DNA from: Asterias rubens
Taxonomy: Eukaryota > Echinodermata > Asteroidea > Forcipulatida > Asteriidae
Direction of reading: 5' to 3'
Assembly: GCF_902459465.1 (NCBI RefSeq)
Contig: NC_047073.1
Span: forward strand, 2,480,001 to 2,544,000
DNA: 64,000 bases
The position numbers and the translations under genes are program-made. The stretch's first letter is position 1, and each line of letters begins with the position of its first letter. Positions 1 through 10,015 of the stretch are shown here, in pieces. The notes under the pieces are model-generated. The model made no database searches and was not told where the DNA came from. It worked only from the letters and a program-made list of their open reading frames with translations.

Positions 1-575
1 TCACCACACAACAGAAAGTGTCAGCGATTCACCAAACAACAAAAAGTGTCAGCAATTCACCACATAACAAAAAGTGTCAGCGATTCACCACACAACAAAA
101 AGTGTGAGCAATTCACCACACAACAAAAAGTGTCAGCGATTCACAACACAACAAAAAGTGTCAGCGATTCACCACACAACAAAGAGTGTCAGCAATTCAC
201 CACACAATAAAAAGTGTCAGCGATTCACCACACAACAAAAAGTGTCAGCGAATTCACTACACAACAAATTTTATCAGCGGTTCACCACACAACAAAAAGT
301 GTGAGCAATTCACCACACAACAAAAAGTGTCAGCGATTCACCACACAACAAAAAGTGTCAGCAAATTCACTACACAACAAAAAGTGTGAGCAATTGACCA
401 CACAAGAAAAAGTGTAAGTGATTCAATACACAACAAAAAATGTCAGCAAATTCACTACACAACAAAAAGTGTGAGCAATTCACTACACAACAAAAAGTGT
501 CAGTGATTCACCACACAACACAAAGTGTGAGCGATTTACCACACAACAAAAAGTGTGAGCGAATGCCCACACAAT
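1..575. repeat. 28-bp minisatellite
   Basis: About 20 tandem copies of a 28-bp unit (core agtgtcagcgattcaccaca followed by caacaaaa), with point variants such as 'gtgagcaattc' and one-base length changes. The array starts at or before the window edge. It is open in several frames only because the unit lacks stops. Confidence 0.95.
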
Positions 576-779
576 TAATTCTAACTATATTCCTATAAAA
601 TACAAATAATTACAAAGTACACAACAAGGTGGTGCATGTCTACCAGTGATGGACGCTGACTCCTTGCGATATCTGACACTCTCTGACGGGATTTTGATCT
701 GTAGAAGACAAAAAAAAAAAAAAAAAATGTATCAGCTCTGATGATATAGCAATCACAACACAAATTTGGGCCTGATATT

Positions 780-1320
780 GAAAAAGTCACAAAGGGCAAT
801 GTCTAGCAGTTTTTACCAATATGGGCCTAAAAATGTGGAAAATCACAAGGGGTAAGTCCAGCAGTTTCATCAAATTTGGGCCCAAAATTTCAAAAATCAT
901 AAGGGGTAAGTCCAGCAGTTGGGCCCAATCAAATTTGGGCCTAAAATTTTAAAATTCACAAGGGGTATGTCCAGCAGTTTTTACCAAAATGGGCCTATAA
1001 TTTGAAAATCACAAGGGGTAAGTCCAGCAGTTTTAATTTGAAAAAACACAAGGGGTAAGTCCAGCAGTTTTGACCAATATGGGCCGAATATTGAAAAAAT
1101 CACAAGGGGTAATTTAAGTCCAGTAGTTCCACCGGTTTTAGTAAATTTAGGCCGGAAATTTAAAACAATCACCAGGGGCAATGTCCCTGAGCAAGACGCT
1201 GAACTATTATTGCTTCTCTCCACCCAGAGGGTAAATGGGTACCTGTGAGGGCAGAGATGGTTCTTTTGACTAATTAGCTTTAAAAAACAAATCACAAGGG
1301 GTATGAGTCGTTGGAGGTTC
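780..1320. repeat. Degenerate tandem repeat plus SINE fragment
   Basis: At least seven imperfect copies, spaced about 37-75 bp, of a block containing 'tttgggcctaaaatt' and 'aatcacaaggggtaagtcc' followed by 'agcagtttt'. At 1187-1275 there is an internal fragment of the window's main SINE ('gtccctgagcaagac', 'ctccaccca', 'gggtacctgtgagggcagag'). Between 576 and 780 I see only a poly-A run at about 709-727 and no gene. Confidence 0.75.
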
Positions 1321-1371
1321 ACCAGGGTAACTTAAAGTTAGTTCAAAGTTTTCCTTATGAAAAGCAAGCTT

Positions 1372-1734
1372 TTTAAGCTTGGGCGATATCGATTTATTTT
1401 ATTCACGATATATCGCCGACAATATATCGCGATATTCGATATAATCGCGATTAATTAAATTTGACATCATCAGTCTTCAAACTCCAAGTAAAAGTTGTAG
1501 AAGAGACAGTCATAGCATAAGAGAGGTGTTCTAATGACCTATTCTTCTGGTTTTACTCCAAACCTATGGTGTGCAAGATGTCTCAGCTAGCAAATACATC
1601 GCGATATTTCATCGATATCGCGATTATCGCGATATATCGATATTTCGATTAAAACCAAATCCATCCGTTATCGAAATCGTTTCCAAATTAATATTGCGAT
1701 ATTCGATAATATCGTGATATCGCCCAAGCTTAAA
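1372..1734. mobile_element. MITE with 19-bp perfect terminal inverted repeats
   Basis: The ends tttaagcttgggcgatatc (1372-1390) and its exact reverse complement (1716-1734) bound a 363-bp element. Its interior is rich in 'atcgatatcgcgat'-type palindromes. There is no coding capacity, so it is probably a non-autonomous DNA transposon. Superfamily was not determined and no clear target duplication was found. Confidence 0.8.
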
Positions 1735-1777
1735 GCTTTTCTATCTCTGCCAAAAATGTTTAATTATGTAGGCTTAC

Positions 1778-1978
1778 CTGCAATAAGGTAGATTGACTGC
1801 ACAAGACATTGATTGGTTCGACACTCTCTGTCCTGCATCCTCCATGAGGGTCTTGAGCATGGTCTTGGTGGGTCTTCTGGGATGGCACCTGCCGTGGGTG
1901 GGCTCCCATATGATGACTTTATTGGCTGGGGGTTATGGACTTTCTCACTCAGTGGGGGATGTTTCTGGATTAGTTGAT
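1778..1978 (-). pseudogene. Exon-like block, most distal member of a minus-strand exon family
   Basis: On the minus strand a pyrimidine-rich tract and 'ttattcag' acceptor precede an open 201-bp block that ends at the donor TTGCAG|GTAAGCC. It starts AT|CAA CTA ATC CAG, the same start and phase as the blocks at 9.1-13.6 kb (DQLxQ). Its end (CAATCAATGTC...GCAGTC) resembles theirs. The peptide is proline-rich and of unknown function. It could be a real exon of an unseen gene or a fragment of a mobile sequence. Confidence 0.4.
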
Positions 1979-2069
1979 CTGAATAAATGAAAGAAGGAAA
2001 ACAAAGTTGAACATACAAACAAAACAACCATGTAAAGATGTTCAAGAGCAAAATCATTTTAACTGTCGC

Positions 2070-2262
2070 ACACTTAGCCAGGGATCACCAGGCATGTCTG
2101 TTGGCTTCGTTGTTAGAAAAGGCAAGAGCACCAAGACATTTTCTCCTTGGTGACGCTATGAGGAAATTGCAAATTTGTACTGGAGCATTTCAAGGGCACC
2201 AAGGCAGTGACCAGGGGGCATGGGGGCAATCACTTTTGTTGGCTCCATGAGGTATCAGGCCT
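2070..2262 (+). repeat. Dispersed repeat R1
   Basis: A roughly 190-bp repeat with 'ggcaagagcaccaagacatt', 'gagcatttcaagggcacc' and 'ggtatcaggcctgg'. Diverged copies occur at 27575-27780 (-), 30875-31045, 31735-31885 and 44865-45035. No terminal repeats or coding capacity are seen. Confidence 0.75.
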
Positions 2263-3240
2263 GGATCACAACCAAGTTTAGGATATGACCTGGGAAGCGG
2301 CAGAGGGGTCACCTCTCCTAAAAATTAAGCTGCAGGTAGCAGGTTCAAGTACCGCTCTTGTTATTATTTTGTTTGTTTAACCCAAAATTGTTAACATTGT
2401 ACCTAGAGAGAACGGGGCTGGGATTTCATCTTTGAGAGGGCAAAGCCATTTTCATTTTGCAAAGAGCAAAGGGCTTCCATTGGGAATTCTTAAAGTCTAT
2501 GGGATTTTTCTTTTTCTTCTTCTTTCTTACTAGTGCAGCCTTCATAATTGAAGACAGTCATACTGCCAGACCAACCAGGGCGAGCCCCTTCTCTTTGCGA
2601 TAAGTATGTACTGTTTTTTTTTTTAATGATGAAGCAGTGGTTCAGTGCAGGAATCCCGATCCCATACTCCCTTGAACAGTCAGAGCTTGAGTTCAGTGGC
2701 GGTGCTTTTAAACGCTCGGCCACGACACCTCCTAAGGGGCTGGCAGCAATGCAAAGAATAGAGGAAATAGAGGCCATGGCCTCCATGAAATTCCGAGCCT
2801 GAGTTTATTTCTTTGATATTTGAAATAATTTGATTATAAAGCGGCAGCTTCCCAGGTTGTATTGTAAACTTGGGTGTGATCCCCAGCCTTATAGCAGTTA
2901 TAAGTTGATTGGCTTCTGACTGGAAACCTCAAGACAGATATTGACAAAATAGGGAGACCACCATTATTCAGGCTAGATAGCTCAGTTAAGGCCGAGTCAC
3001 ACTGCAGCGTGACTAGGCCTTTAGTAGAACACCAGCACATTTATCTGGAGGTCGCTGGTTCAAACCCTGCTTAGTTGGTAGAGCGTCGACACACTAACAA
3101 GGAAAGTGTCAGCTTTTGGGGAAGTTTAATTTAGAAGTGGGGTGTCGTGGCCGAGTGGATTAGAGCACTGATTTTAAGCTCTGGTGTTTCTGTTCAGCAG
3201 ACTGAGGTCGTGAGCCCGGTCGTGACACTTGTGTCCCTGA
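2262..3240 (+). repeat. Direct duplication, copy 1 (979 bp)
   Basis: Near-identical to 4443-5420; I see only scattered substitutions and a length change in a T-run. It contains a tRNA-like stretch around 2969-3075 ('agatagctcagtt' and 'ggttcaaaccctgc') and ends abruptly inside the head of a SINE at 'gtgtccctga'. The right neighbour is the satellite array. Confidence 0.95.
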
Positions 3241-4442
3241 AAAATTGATCATTTCAGATTTCGCTTAGATTCAACCATTAGCTTCAGAACACCCATGTTT
3301 CTTAGTACATAATTAATCTCAGCTCAACCTGAGCAAATTGAAAAATTTATCATCTCAGATCTCGCTTAGATTCAACCAGTAGCTTCAGAACACTCATGTT
3401 TCTCAGTACAGAATTAATCTCAGCTCAATCTGAGCATTTTTTAAAAATTGATTTTCTCAGATATCGCTTATGTTCAACCAGTAGCTTCAGAACACTCATG
3501 TTTCTCAGTACAGAATTAATCTCAGCTCAATCTGAGCAAATTGAAAAATTGATCATCTCAGATCTCGCTTAGATTCAAACAGTCGCTTCAGAACACTTAT
3601 GTTTCTTAGTACAGAATTAATCTCAGCTCAACCTGAGCAAATTGAAAAATTTATCATCTCAGATCTCGCTTAGATTCAACAGTTAGCTTCAGAACACTCA
3701 TGTTTCTCAGTACAGAATTAATCTCAGCTCAATCTGATCAATTTTAAAATTGATATTCTCAGATCTCGCTTAGATTCAACCAGTAGTTTCAGAACACACA
3801 TGTTTCTTAGTACAGAATTAATCTCAGCTCAATCTGATCAATTTTAAAAATTGATCATTTCAGATTTCGCTTAGATTCAACCATTAGCTTCAGAACACCC
3901 ATGTTTCTTAGTACAGAATTAATCTCAGCTCGATCTGATCGATTTTAAAAATTGATCATCTCAGATCTCGCTTAGATTCAACAATTAGCTTCAGGACACC
4001 CATGTTTCTTAGTACAGATTTAATCTCAGCTCGATCTGATCAATTTTTAAAAATTGATCATCTCAGATCTCGCTTAGATTCAACCAGTAGCTTCAGAACA
4101 CTCATGTTTCTTAGTACAGAATTAGTCTCAGCTCAATCTGATCAATTTTAAAAATTGATCATTTCAGATTTCGCTTAGATTCAACCAGTAGCTTCAGAAC
4201 ACTCATGTTTCTTAGTACACTATTAATCTCAGCTCAATCTGAGCATTTTTTTAAAATTGATATTCTCAGATATCGCTTATGTTCAACCAGTAGCTTCAGA
4301 ACACTCATGTTTCTCAGTACAGAATTAATCTCAGCTCAATCTGAGCAAATTGAAAAATTGATCAGATCGAGCTGGTTGAACATAAGCGATATCTGAGAAT
4401 ATCAATTTTTAAACAATGCTCAGATTGAGCTGAGATTAATAG
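3241..4442. repeat. ~100-bp satellite array ending in an inverted unit
   Basis: About eleven tandem copies of a 93-100 bp unit (landmarks 'ctcagatctcgcttagattc', 'cttcagaacactcatgtttc', 'agaattaatctcagctcaa'). The last about 70 bp (4371-4442) are the reverse complement of the unit at about 4219-4290, so the array folds back at its right end. It lies exactly between the two copies of the 979-bp duplication. Confidence 0.95.
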
Positions 4443-5420
4443 TGGATCACAACCAAGTTTAGGATATGACCTGGGAAGCGGCAGAGGGGTCACCTCTCCT
4501 AAAAATTAATCTGCAGGTAGCAGGTTCAAGTCCCGCTCTTGTTATTATTTTGTTTGTTTAACCCAAAATTGTTAACATTGTACCTAGAGAGAACGGGGCT
4601 GGGATTTCATCTTTGAGAGGGCAAAGCCATTTTCATTTTGCAAAGAGCAAAGGGCTTCCATTGGGAATTCTTAAAGTCTATGGGATTTTTCTTTTTCTTC
4701 TTCTTTCTTACTAGTGCAGCCTTCATAATTGAAGACAGTCGTACTGCCAGACCAACCAGGGCGAGCCCCTTCTCTTTGCGATAAGTATGTACTGTTTTTT
4801 TTATAATGATGAAGCAGTGGTTCAGTGCAGGAATCCCGATCCCATACTCCCTTGAACAGTCAGAGCTTGAGTTCAGTGGCGGTGCTTTTAAACGCTCGGT
4901 CTTGACACCTCCTAAGGGGCTGGCAGCAATGCAAAGAATAGAGGAAATAGAGGCCATGGCCTCCATGAAATTCCGAGCCTGAGTTTATTTCTTTGATATT
5001 TGAAATAATTTGATTATAAAGCGGCAGCTTCCCAGGTTGTATTGTAAACTTGGGTGTGATCCCCAGCCTTATAGCAGTTATAAGTTGATTGGCTTCTGAC
5101 TGGAAACCTCCAGACAGATATTGACAAAATAGGGAGACCACCATTATTCAGGCTAGATAGCTCAGTTAAGGCCGAGTCACACTGCAGCGTGACTAGGCCT
5201 TTAGTAGAACACCAGCACATTTATCTGGAGGTCGCTGGTTCAAACCCTGCTTAGTTGGTAGAGCGTCGACACACTAACAAGGAAAGTGTCAGCTTTTGGG
5301 GAAGTTTAATTTAGAAGTGGGGTGTCGTGGCCGAGTGGATTAGAGCACCGATTTTAAGCTCTGGTGTTTCTGTTCAGCAGACTGAGGTCGTGAGCCCGGT
5401 CGTGACACTTGTGTCCCTGA
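4443..5420 (+). repeat. Direct duplication, copy 2 (978 bp)
   Basis: Second copy of 2262-3240. Here the SINE at its right end continues intact past 5420, so this copy keeps the ancestral junction. Copy 1 is the one interrupted by the satellite. Confidence 0.95.
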
Positions 5421-5675
5421 GCAAGACACTGAACTATTATTGCTTCTCTCCACCCAGGGGTAAATGGGTACCTGTGAGGGCAGAGATGGCTCTTTTGACT
5501 GATTTAGCTTAGTGCGCTACATATTTGTTGCACAGGCTGTATACTCCCCAGGGAGCTGAGATGATTTGAGGAATAAACTAACTGGCCCAGGGGGTACTAA
5601 TGTTGGAAGCACTTTGAGACACCCCTCGGGTGTTTCTCGCTATATAAAAACCAAACCGATTATTATTATTATTAT
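5322..5675 (+). mobile_element. tRNA-derived SINE, near full length
   Basis: The head resembles a Ser/Leu-type tRNA: A-box-like 'tggccgagtgg' and a degenerate B box. A conserved body follows ('gagcaagacactgaac', 'cacccaggggtaaatgg', 'gcacaggctgtatactcccc', 'tgttggaagc', 'cgctatataaa'), then an (ATT)n tail. This is the reference copy for the SINE family in this window. Confidence 0.9.
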
Positions 5676-5863
5676 AAGTAAAACATGCATTCTTTCAGAC
5701 TTTTGAAAAACGGTTCAACTTGAAATGCGATTTTGGCTGTGGGTTTGATCTAGCCCTATATAGGACTCTTCCTCTGTACACAGATACAGAGTCCTACATA
5801 TAAGGGCCCATTTCTGGGGCGGAATATTTTCAAAGCTTCATAACTCAAATCTTACCTGCAACA
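5676..5863. other. Short unannotated spacer
   Basis: Contains a small imperfect inverted repeat (about 5749-5809, 'agccctatataggactc' facing 'gagtcctacatataaggg'). No gene is seen. Confidence 0.5.
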
Positions 5864-6330
5864 AGCCACTCATTTCAACAGATCCACATTCCATGGCAGC
5901 AAATATTTTTCTGCAGTGGGTTTGGTCAGTATATATTCCTCACAAATCCGTTGTTTTCGTGAAGTAATGCAGCTCCCAACATAAACAAATTCCCATATTG
6001 ATCGTTTTCTCAAAGTGTTGTCTGCTGCCGTGCGTACGCGTATACATTCGCGTGCAAGCAAAAGATGCAAGATGCATAGAATTCTTGGTCATCGTATCTT
6101 GACTGCACAGCTTTAACACACAAATGCAATGCAAAATATGCACGTCATGCGTCTATTGGATTGCATACGCACGACAGACTGAGAATACGATCAAAAACAG
6201 AATTTGTTTAATGTTGGGAGCTGCATTATTTCACAAAAATGACTGATTTGTGAAGAATATATGACAACCAAAAACCACCGCAGAAAAATGTTTCCTGCCA
6301 TGGAATGTGAATCTGTTGAAACAAGTGGCT
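5864..6330. mobile_element. Fold-back element with ~125-bp inverted arms
   Basis: The left arm (5864-5990: 'agccactcatttcaacagat', 'cattccatggcag', 'gcagctcccaacat') reappears inverted at 6200-6330. The loop is about 210 bp with GC-rich CpG palindromes. It has no coding capacity and is typical of a non-autonomous DNA transposon. Confidence 0.85.
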
Positions 6331-6337
6331 TCTTATA

Positions 6338-6740
6338 TCATAAATATGATTAATACATTTTTATTATCAATATCAACTTGATGTCGTACCTGTACACAGG
6401 TAGTTGACAGAGTTGTCTAAGCAGTTTGCTTGACGTCCTCCATGGCTTCAACAACAACAGCCTCAAGACATTTCCTCTGCTCAGTTTGACCAACAGAGAC
6501 TTGGCTCACTCGATCTGAGATGAAAAAAAGGGAACGAGAATGAAACTGGATGCCTATTTTAAGCACTATATGATTTGAGGCATTTCATGGTCAGGTATCA
6601 GTATTTGATTTGAGGTAACACCATGTGTGAATCTACTTGCCAGGTAGAGTTTGTCCTTTAGAGAACTACCTTGCTTTATATTCTACTACAGCGGAAGCGA
6701 TTCATTGGATTGTTCAGCAGACTTTCAGTTTTAAAAAGAA
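6338..6740. repeat. ~405-bp direct repeat, copy 1
   Basis: Matches 8213-8626 over its whole length with a few percent divergence ('cataaatatgattaatac' to 'ttttaaaaagaactgtc'). It carries a minus-strand terminal-exon-like block (6417-6514). Its outer part ('aacaccatgtgtgaatctac') also resembles 44540-44580, so part of it is dispersed. Confidence 0.9.
6417..6514 (-). pseudogene. Terminal-exon-like block A
   Basis: The minus strand reads 'ccctttttttcatctcag' and then 98 nt, AT|CGA GTG AGC ... GCT TAG. This is an acceptor, one open frame of 31 codons and a stop (peptide ends EAVVVEAMEDVKQTA). The twin at 8293-8390 has the same splice signal, phase and stop, with mostly silent differences. Function unknown. 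Confidence 0.45.
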
Positions 6741-6779
6741 CTGTCCTGCTTTACAACTACTACCTGGGCGGTAGGTATA

Positions 6780-6875
6780 AAAAAATTGGCTGGAACTACT
6801 ACTTTAGCGTATAGGATCGTTATTAACGTTGGTCTCAACATTTCGACTAGCTTGCTCCAGTCATCGTAATGAGAA
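6780..6875 (-). mobile_element. Decayed copy of the hammerhead-bearing repeat
   Basis: Shares 'ggctgg.actactact', 'ggtctcaac.tttcgactag' and 'cttgct.cagtcatcgt' with the copy at 28.7 kb. The CUGANGA core is mutated (ATTACGA) and GAAAC reads GAAAT, so catalysis is not expected. Confidence 0.65.
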
Positions 6876-6944
6876 ATTTATTTAGGAGAAAAACAGTGTC
6901 TCTTGTAGAGTCCAAACCTTGGACATGAATCTTAAATTGACACT

Positions 6945-7325
6945 GCTCTAGAATTGCAATGGCCGCGGGTTTCAAATCCCACCCTAGTAATATGCTTATG
7001 ATATTTTTTCACAGGACTCTGGCAAGTACTGAGTACTAACACACATCGCAGCTTGGATATAACACAACAAATAATATTCTTTATCCCGATGCAAAGTTAA
7101 CATCTATTGTATATATTGCAGTACCCGCTGCCAAAACATAGGATTCGAACTGCCTCTAGCTACCAGGCAATCTCAGTTGTCTAGATGGTAAGACACTGCT
7201 CTAGAATTGCAATGGTCGTGGGTTCGAATCCCACCTGAGTAACATGCCTGTGATATTGTTCACAGGACGCTGGCAACTACTGAGTATTAAGTGCTAACAC
7301 GCATTGGTGTATGGGTAAAAACCAA
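6945..7325 (+). mobile_element. Second tRNA-derived SINE family (two copies)
   Basis: tRNA-like heads with 'tctagatggtaagacactg' and B box 'gggttcgaatcccacc' (about 7165-7245) are followed by the body 'tgtgatattgttcacaggac' and 'ctggcaactactgagta'. A partial copy lies at 6945-7060, and another body fragment lies at 59062-59165. Confidence 0.7.
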
Positions 7326-7442
7326 AATTAATAAACTTAAATTGGTTGACTCATAATCAACTTAACAATAATAACTAGGTGTTACCACAAACCTCTCTTA
7401 GTTGAACATCCACCATGCAAAGTTTCAAATCCTACTTATTAA

Positions 7443-8051
7443 AGGAACACGTTGCCTTGGATCGGTCAAGTTGGTCTTTGAAAAGCGTTTGTAACCGTTT
7501 GTAATAAAATGCATGTGATGAGAGAGATTTTTTAGAAGTAGAATATAATGATCCACACAAGGTTAACTCGAAATTGCGTGGTTTTCCTTTTACCTCAATG
7601 ACTAACACGGTCGACCATTCATGGGAGTCAGATTTTTGACTCCCATAAATGACCGACCGTGTTAGTTCCAAAGTAAAAGAAAACCACGCAATTTGCGTGG
7701 TTTTCCTTTTACCTCATCGACTAACACGGTCGACCATTCATGGGAGTCAGATTTTTGACTCCCATAAATGACCGACCGTGTTAGTTCGCAAAGTAAAAGA
7801 AAACCACGCAGTTTGCGTGGTTTTCCTTTTACCTCATTGACTAACACGGTCGACCATTCATGGGAGTCAGATTTTTGACTCCCATAAATGACCAACCGTG
7901 TTAGTTCGCAAAGTAAAAGAAAACCACGCAATTTCGAGGCAAATTTGTGTGGATCATTGTATTCTACTTTAAAAATATCCTTCTTACCATAATCGTTTTA
8001 TAACAACGCTTTTCAAGGACCAACTCGACTGATCCAAGGCAACGTGTTCCT
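7443..8051. mobile_element. TTAA-flanked MITE with three internal hairpins
   Basis: Inverted termini 'aggaacacgttgccttggat' (7443) and its complement (to 8051) are flanked on both sides by TTAA (7439-7442, 8052-8055), which suggests piggyBac-type mobilisation. The interior holds three tandem ~120-bp units, each a hairpin ('gactaacacggtcg' / 'cgaccgtgttagt' and 'tgggagtcagatttttgact'). Confidence 0.85.
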
Positions 8052-8212
8052 TTAATAACCAGTTCGTGCGTATAGCCCTTCATCATCCGAGCATCTCAAA
8101 GCCCTTATCATTATTTCCAGAAAGTTTATTTTGGACGATCGCTGTAGTGTAAAACGAAAGTGTAAGGCCGCCAGGGCTAGGTTCGACCCACCTTTTTGTA
8201 AACACTGACAAT

Positions 8213-8626
8213 GTCATAAATATGATTAATACATTTTTATTGTCAATATCAACTTGATGTCGTACCTGTACACAGGTAGTTGACAGAGTTGTCTAAGCAG
8301 TTTGCTTGACGTCCTCCATGGCTTCAACAACGACAGCTTGAAGACATTTCCTCTGCTCAGTTTGACCAACAGAGACTTGACTCACTCGATCTGTAGATGA
8401 AAAAAAAAAAAGGGAACGAGAATGAAACTGGATGCCTATTTAAAGCACTATATGATTTGAGGCATTGCATGGTCAGGTATCAGTATTTGATTTGCGGTAA
8501 CACCATGTGTGTATCTACTTGCCAGGTAGAGTTTGTCCTTTAGAGAACTGCCTTGCTATATATTCTACTACCGCGGAAGCTATTCATTGGATTGTTCAGC
8601 AGACTTCCAGTTTTAAAAAGAACTGT
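8213..8626. repeat. ~405-bp direct repeat, copy 2
   Basis: Second copy of 6338-6740, same orientation, about 1.9 kb away. The A-run next to the exon-like block is expanded here. Confidence 0.9.
8293..8390 (-). pseudogene. Terminal-exon-like block B
   Basis: Twin of block A: acceptor 'tcatctacag' after a T-run, 98 nt, AT|CGA start and TAG stop. Compared with A it differs by one Glu/Gln codon and by silent changes, which hints at past coding constraint or a recent duplication. Confidence 0.45.
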
Positions 8627-8689
8627 CTTGCTGGGGTTACAATTCTCTCACAAAAGAGGGATTGTTCAGAATACTGAGTAATTATTTTC

Positions 8690-8890
8690 ACACAGTAAGT
8701 TGCAGGCCTTGAAATAACCCAACTCATCCACAGCAGTTGCGGTGGTGCCCTGTGCTTTTGCAGTTGTGCCCTCTGCAAGGTTCCGATACAATTTAACATT
8801 CGACTCATAGAAGTGCCAATTACCAGAGGAAAATTGTTGCGCCCCCTCAAGAGCGAGGTTCAGCCTAAGGGACATGTCACAAGAGGCAAT
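8690..8890 (-). repeat. Dispersed repeat R2
   Basis: The minus strand carries 'ggcacttctatga' and 'gcacagggcaccac.gcaa', shared with 61610-61775 (+). Open frames here are repeat-derived, not genes. Confidence 0.65.
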
Positions 8891-9119
8891 TTACGGGCAA
8901 CCAGTTCCAGGCAATCTCCAAGAAGAAAAGCCACTCGCATTTCAAATGTTCAACTAATACTCTTGTGGATTGAAGACGATGTTCGAAAAAATGACTTGCG
9001 TGCTATCAAAGTGGTGGTGTAGCATACAATGCAACTGGTTGCCTACTAGTTGAATCGAGTGACAAGGCCCTTAAGCTGCCTTACTAAAAACATTTTAAAT
9101 TTCAATTATAATCACGTAC

Positions 9120-9261
9120 CTTTAGATGTGAGATATCATATAGCAGATTGCTGGCCACTCTGCAACGCTTTGACATTGATAGATTGACATTCCTCTGCTG
9201 AGTGCGATGGACAGCCAGCCATCGTGATTAAAGATCTGTAGCTCTGTCTGTGTTAATTGAT
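9120..9261 (-). pseudogene. Exon-like block C
   Basis: Acceptor 'catcaacttacag', then AT|CAA TTA ACA CAG ACA GAG. It stays open for most of its length and stops just before the donor-like AAAG|GTACGTG. It is homologous to the blocks at 10.7-13.6 kb. Confidence 0.45.
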
Positions 9262-9325
9262 CTGTAAGTTGATGACAAAACATGTCAAGAATGAGTACAA
9301 GTTTAAACATTTAGTGAGTAGGGTG

Positions 9326-10015
9326 TTGTGGCCGAGCGGATAAGAGCACCGATAGTGACATTTTAATGTTGCACAGGCTGTTTACTCCACAGTAGGCCTG
9401 GGCGAATAATTTGAATATCCAGTTAATGGCGACCATGTTTTCCTATCCATAACCGCGAATGCCTTTTTTTTCTTAACTGTATATCCGCAAGGGGCGCGAA
9501 TACCTATTTATAAACCGGATAGTTGGTAATTACAACCAAGTAATCCTATTATCCGCGATCGTCGGGGCGACAACAGATAGGAATGTTTTGGTTGAATCCT
9601 TATGAAACTACTAGTAATACAGAATAAACAGCATAAATTAAGTATTTAACTATGCTCACCTCCGTGAGGAGTTAAAACAATGACATTTCTGACGTAATTT
9701 GTTCAAAGATTTTGAAAGTTGTCCTTCACGTAGAGTCAATCACGATCAAAAGAAAAAGCAGATCGCCATCTTTAAATTAGATCCTGTTATTTTTATGAAT
9801 GAACCGAGTGACACTGTCTAATTTCTTTTTTAGTAGCGCCCTCCAGCAGCAGGAAAAAATATTTGAATATCCCGTTAATTTTGGATAGTAGGCCAGCGGT
9901 TAACCGAATACCAAATTTCACTTTTCGCCAAGCACTACTCCACAGGGAGCTGAGTTGGTTTAAGGAATGAATTAAGGCCTGGTGACCAGGGGTTATACTG
10001 TTGGAAGTGTTTTGA
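9326..10015 (+). mobile_element. SINE interrupted by a hAT element
   Basis: The SINE head ('gtggccgagcggataagagc') and 'gcacaggctgtttactccac' lie left of the insertion, and 'ggagctgagttggtttaagg' lies right. Uninterrupted sister copies (for example 10913-10955) show the empty site. Confidence 0.9.
9393..9937. mobile_element. Non-autonomous hAT element, 545 bp
   Basis: Termini TAGGCCTGGGCGAA and (inverted) TAGTGCTTGGCGAA fit hAT ends, and the element is flanked by an 8-bp target duplication CTCCACAG (9385-9392 and 9938-9945). The interior contains 'aataatttgaatatcc.gtt' and has no transposase. A relative lies at 15935. Confidence 0.92.

Noticed and set aside
1..575. CRISPR-like array
   Set aside because: Units are directly adjacent with no spacers and the context is eukaryotic.
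3140..3230. Ser/Leu tRNA gene
   Set aside because: The tRNA-like head is followed by a SINE body in all copies and the cloverleaf is degenerate; also rejected at 5322, 11303, 11897, 47990, 56735 and 59828.
2490..5144. Minus-strand frames beginning MEAMASISSILCIAAS
   Set aside because: Present in both copies of the 979-bp duplication but frames differ between copies; no splice or homology support.
8596..8875. Two overlapping minus-strand frames of 69-84 codons
   Set aside because: They fall in dispersed repeat R2, also present at 61.6 kb.
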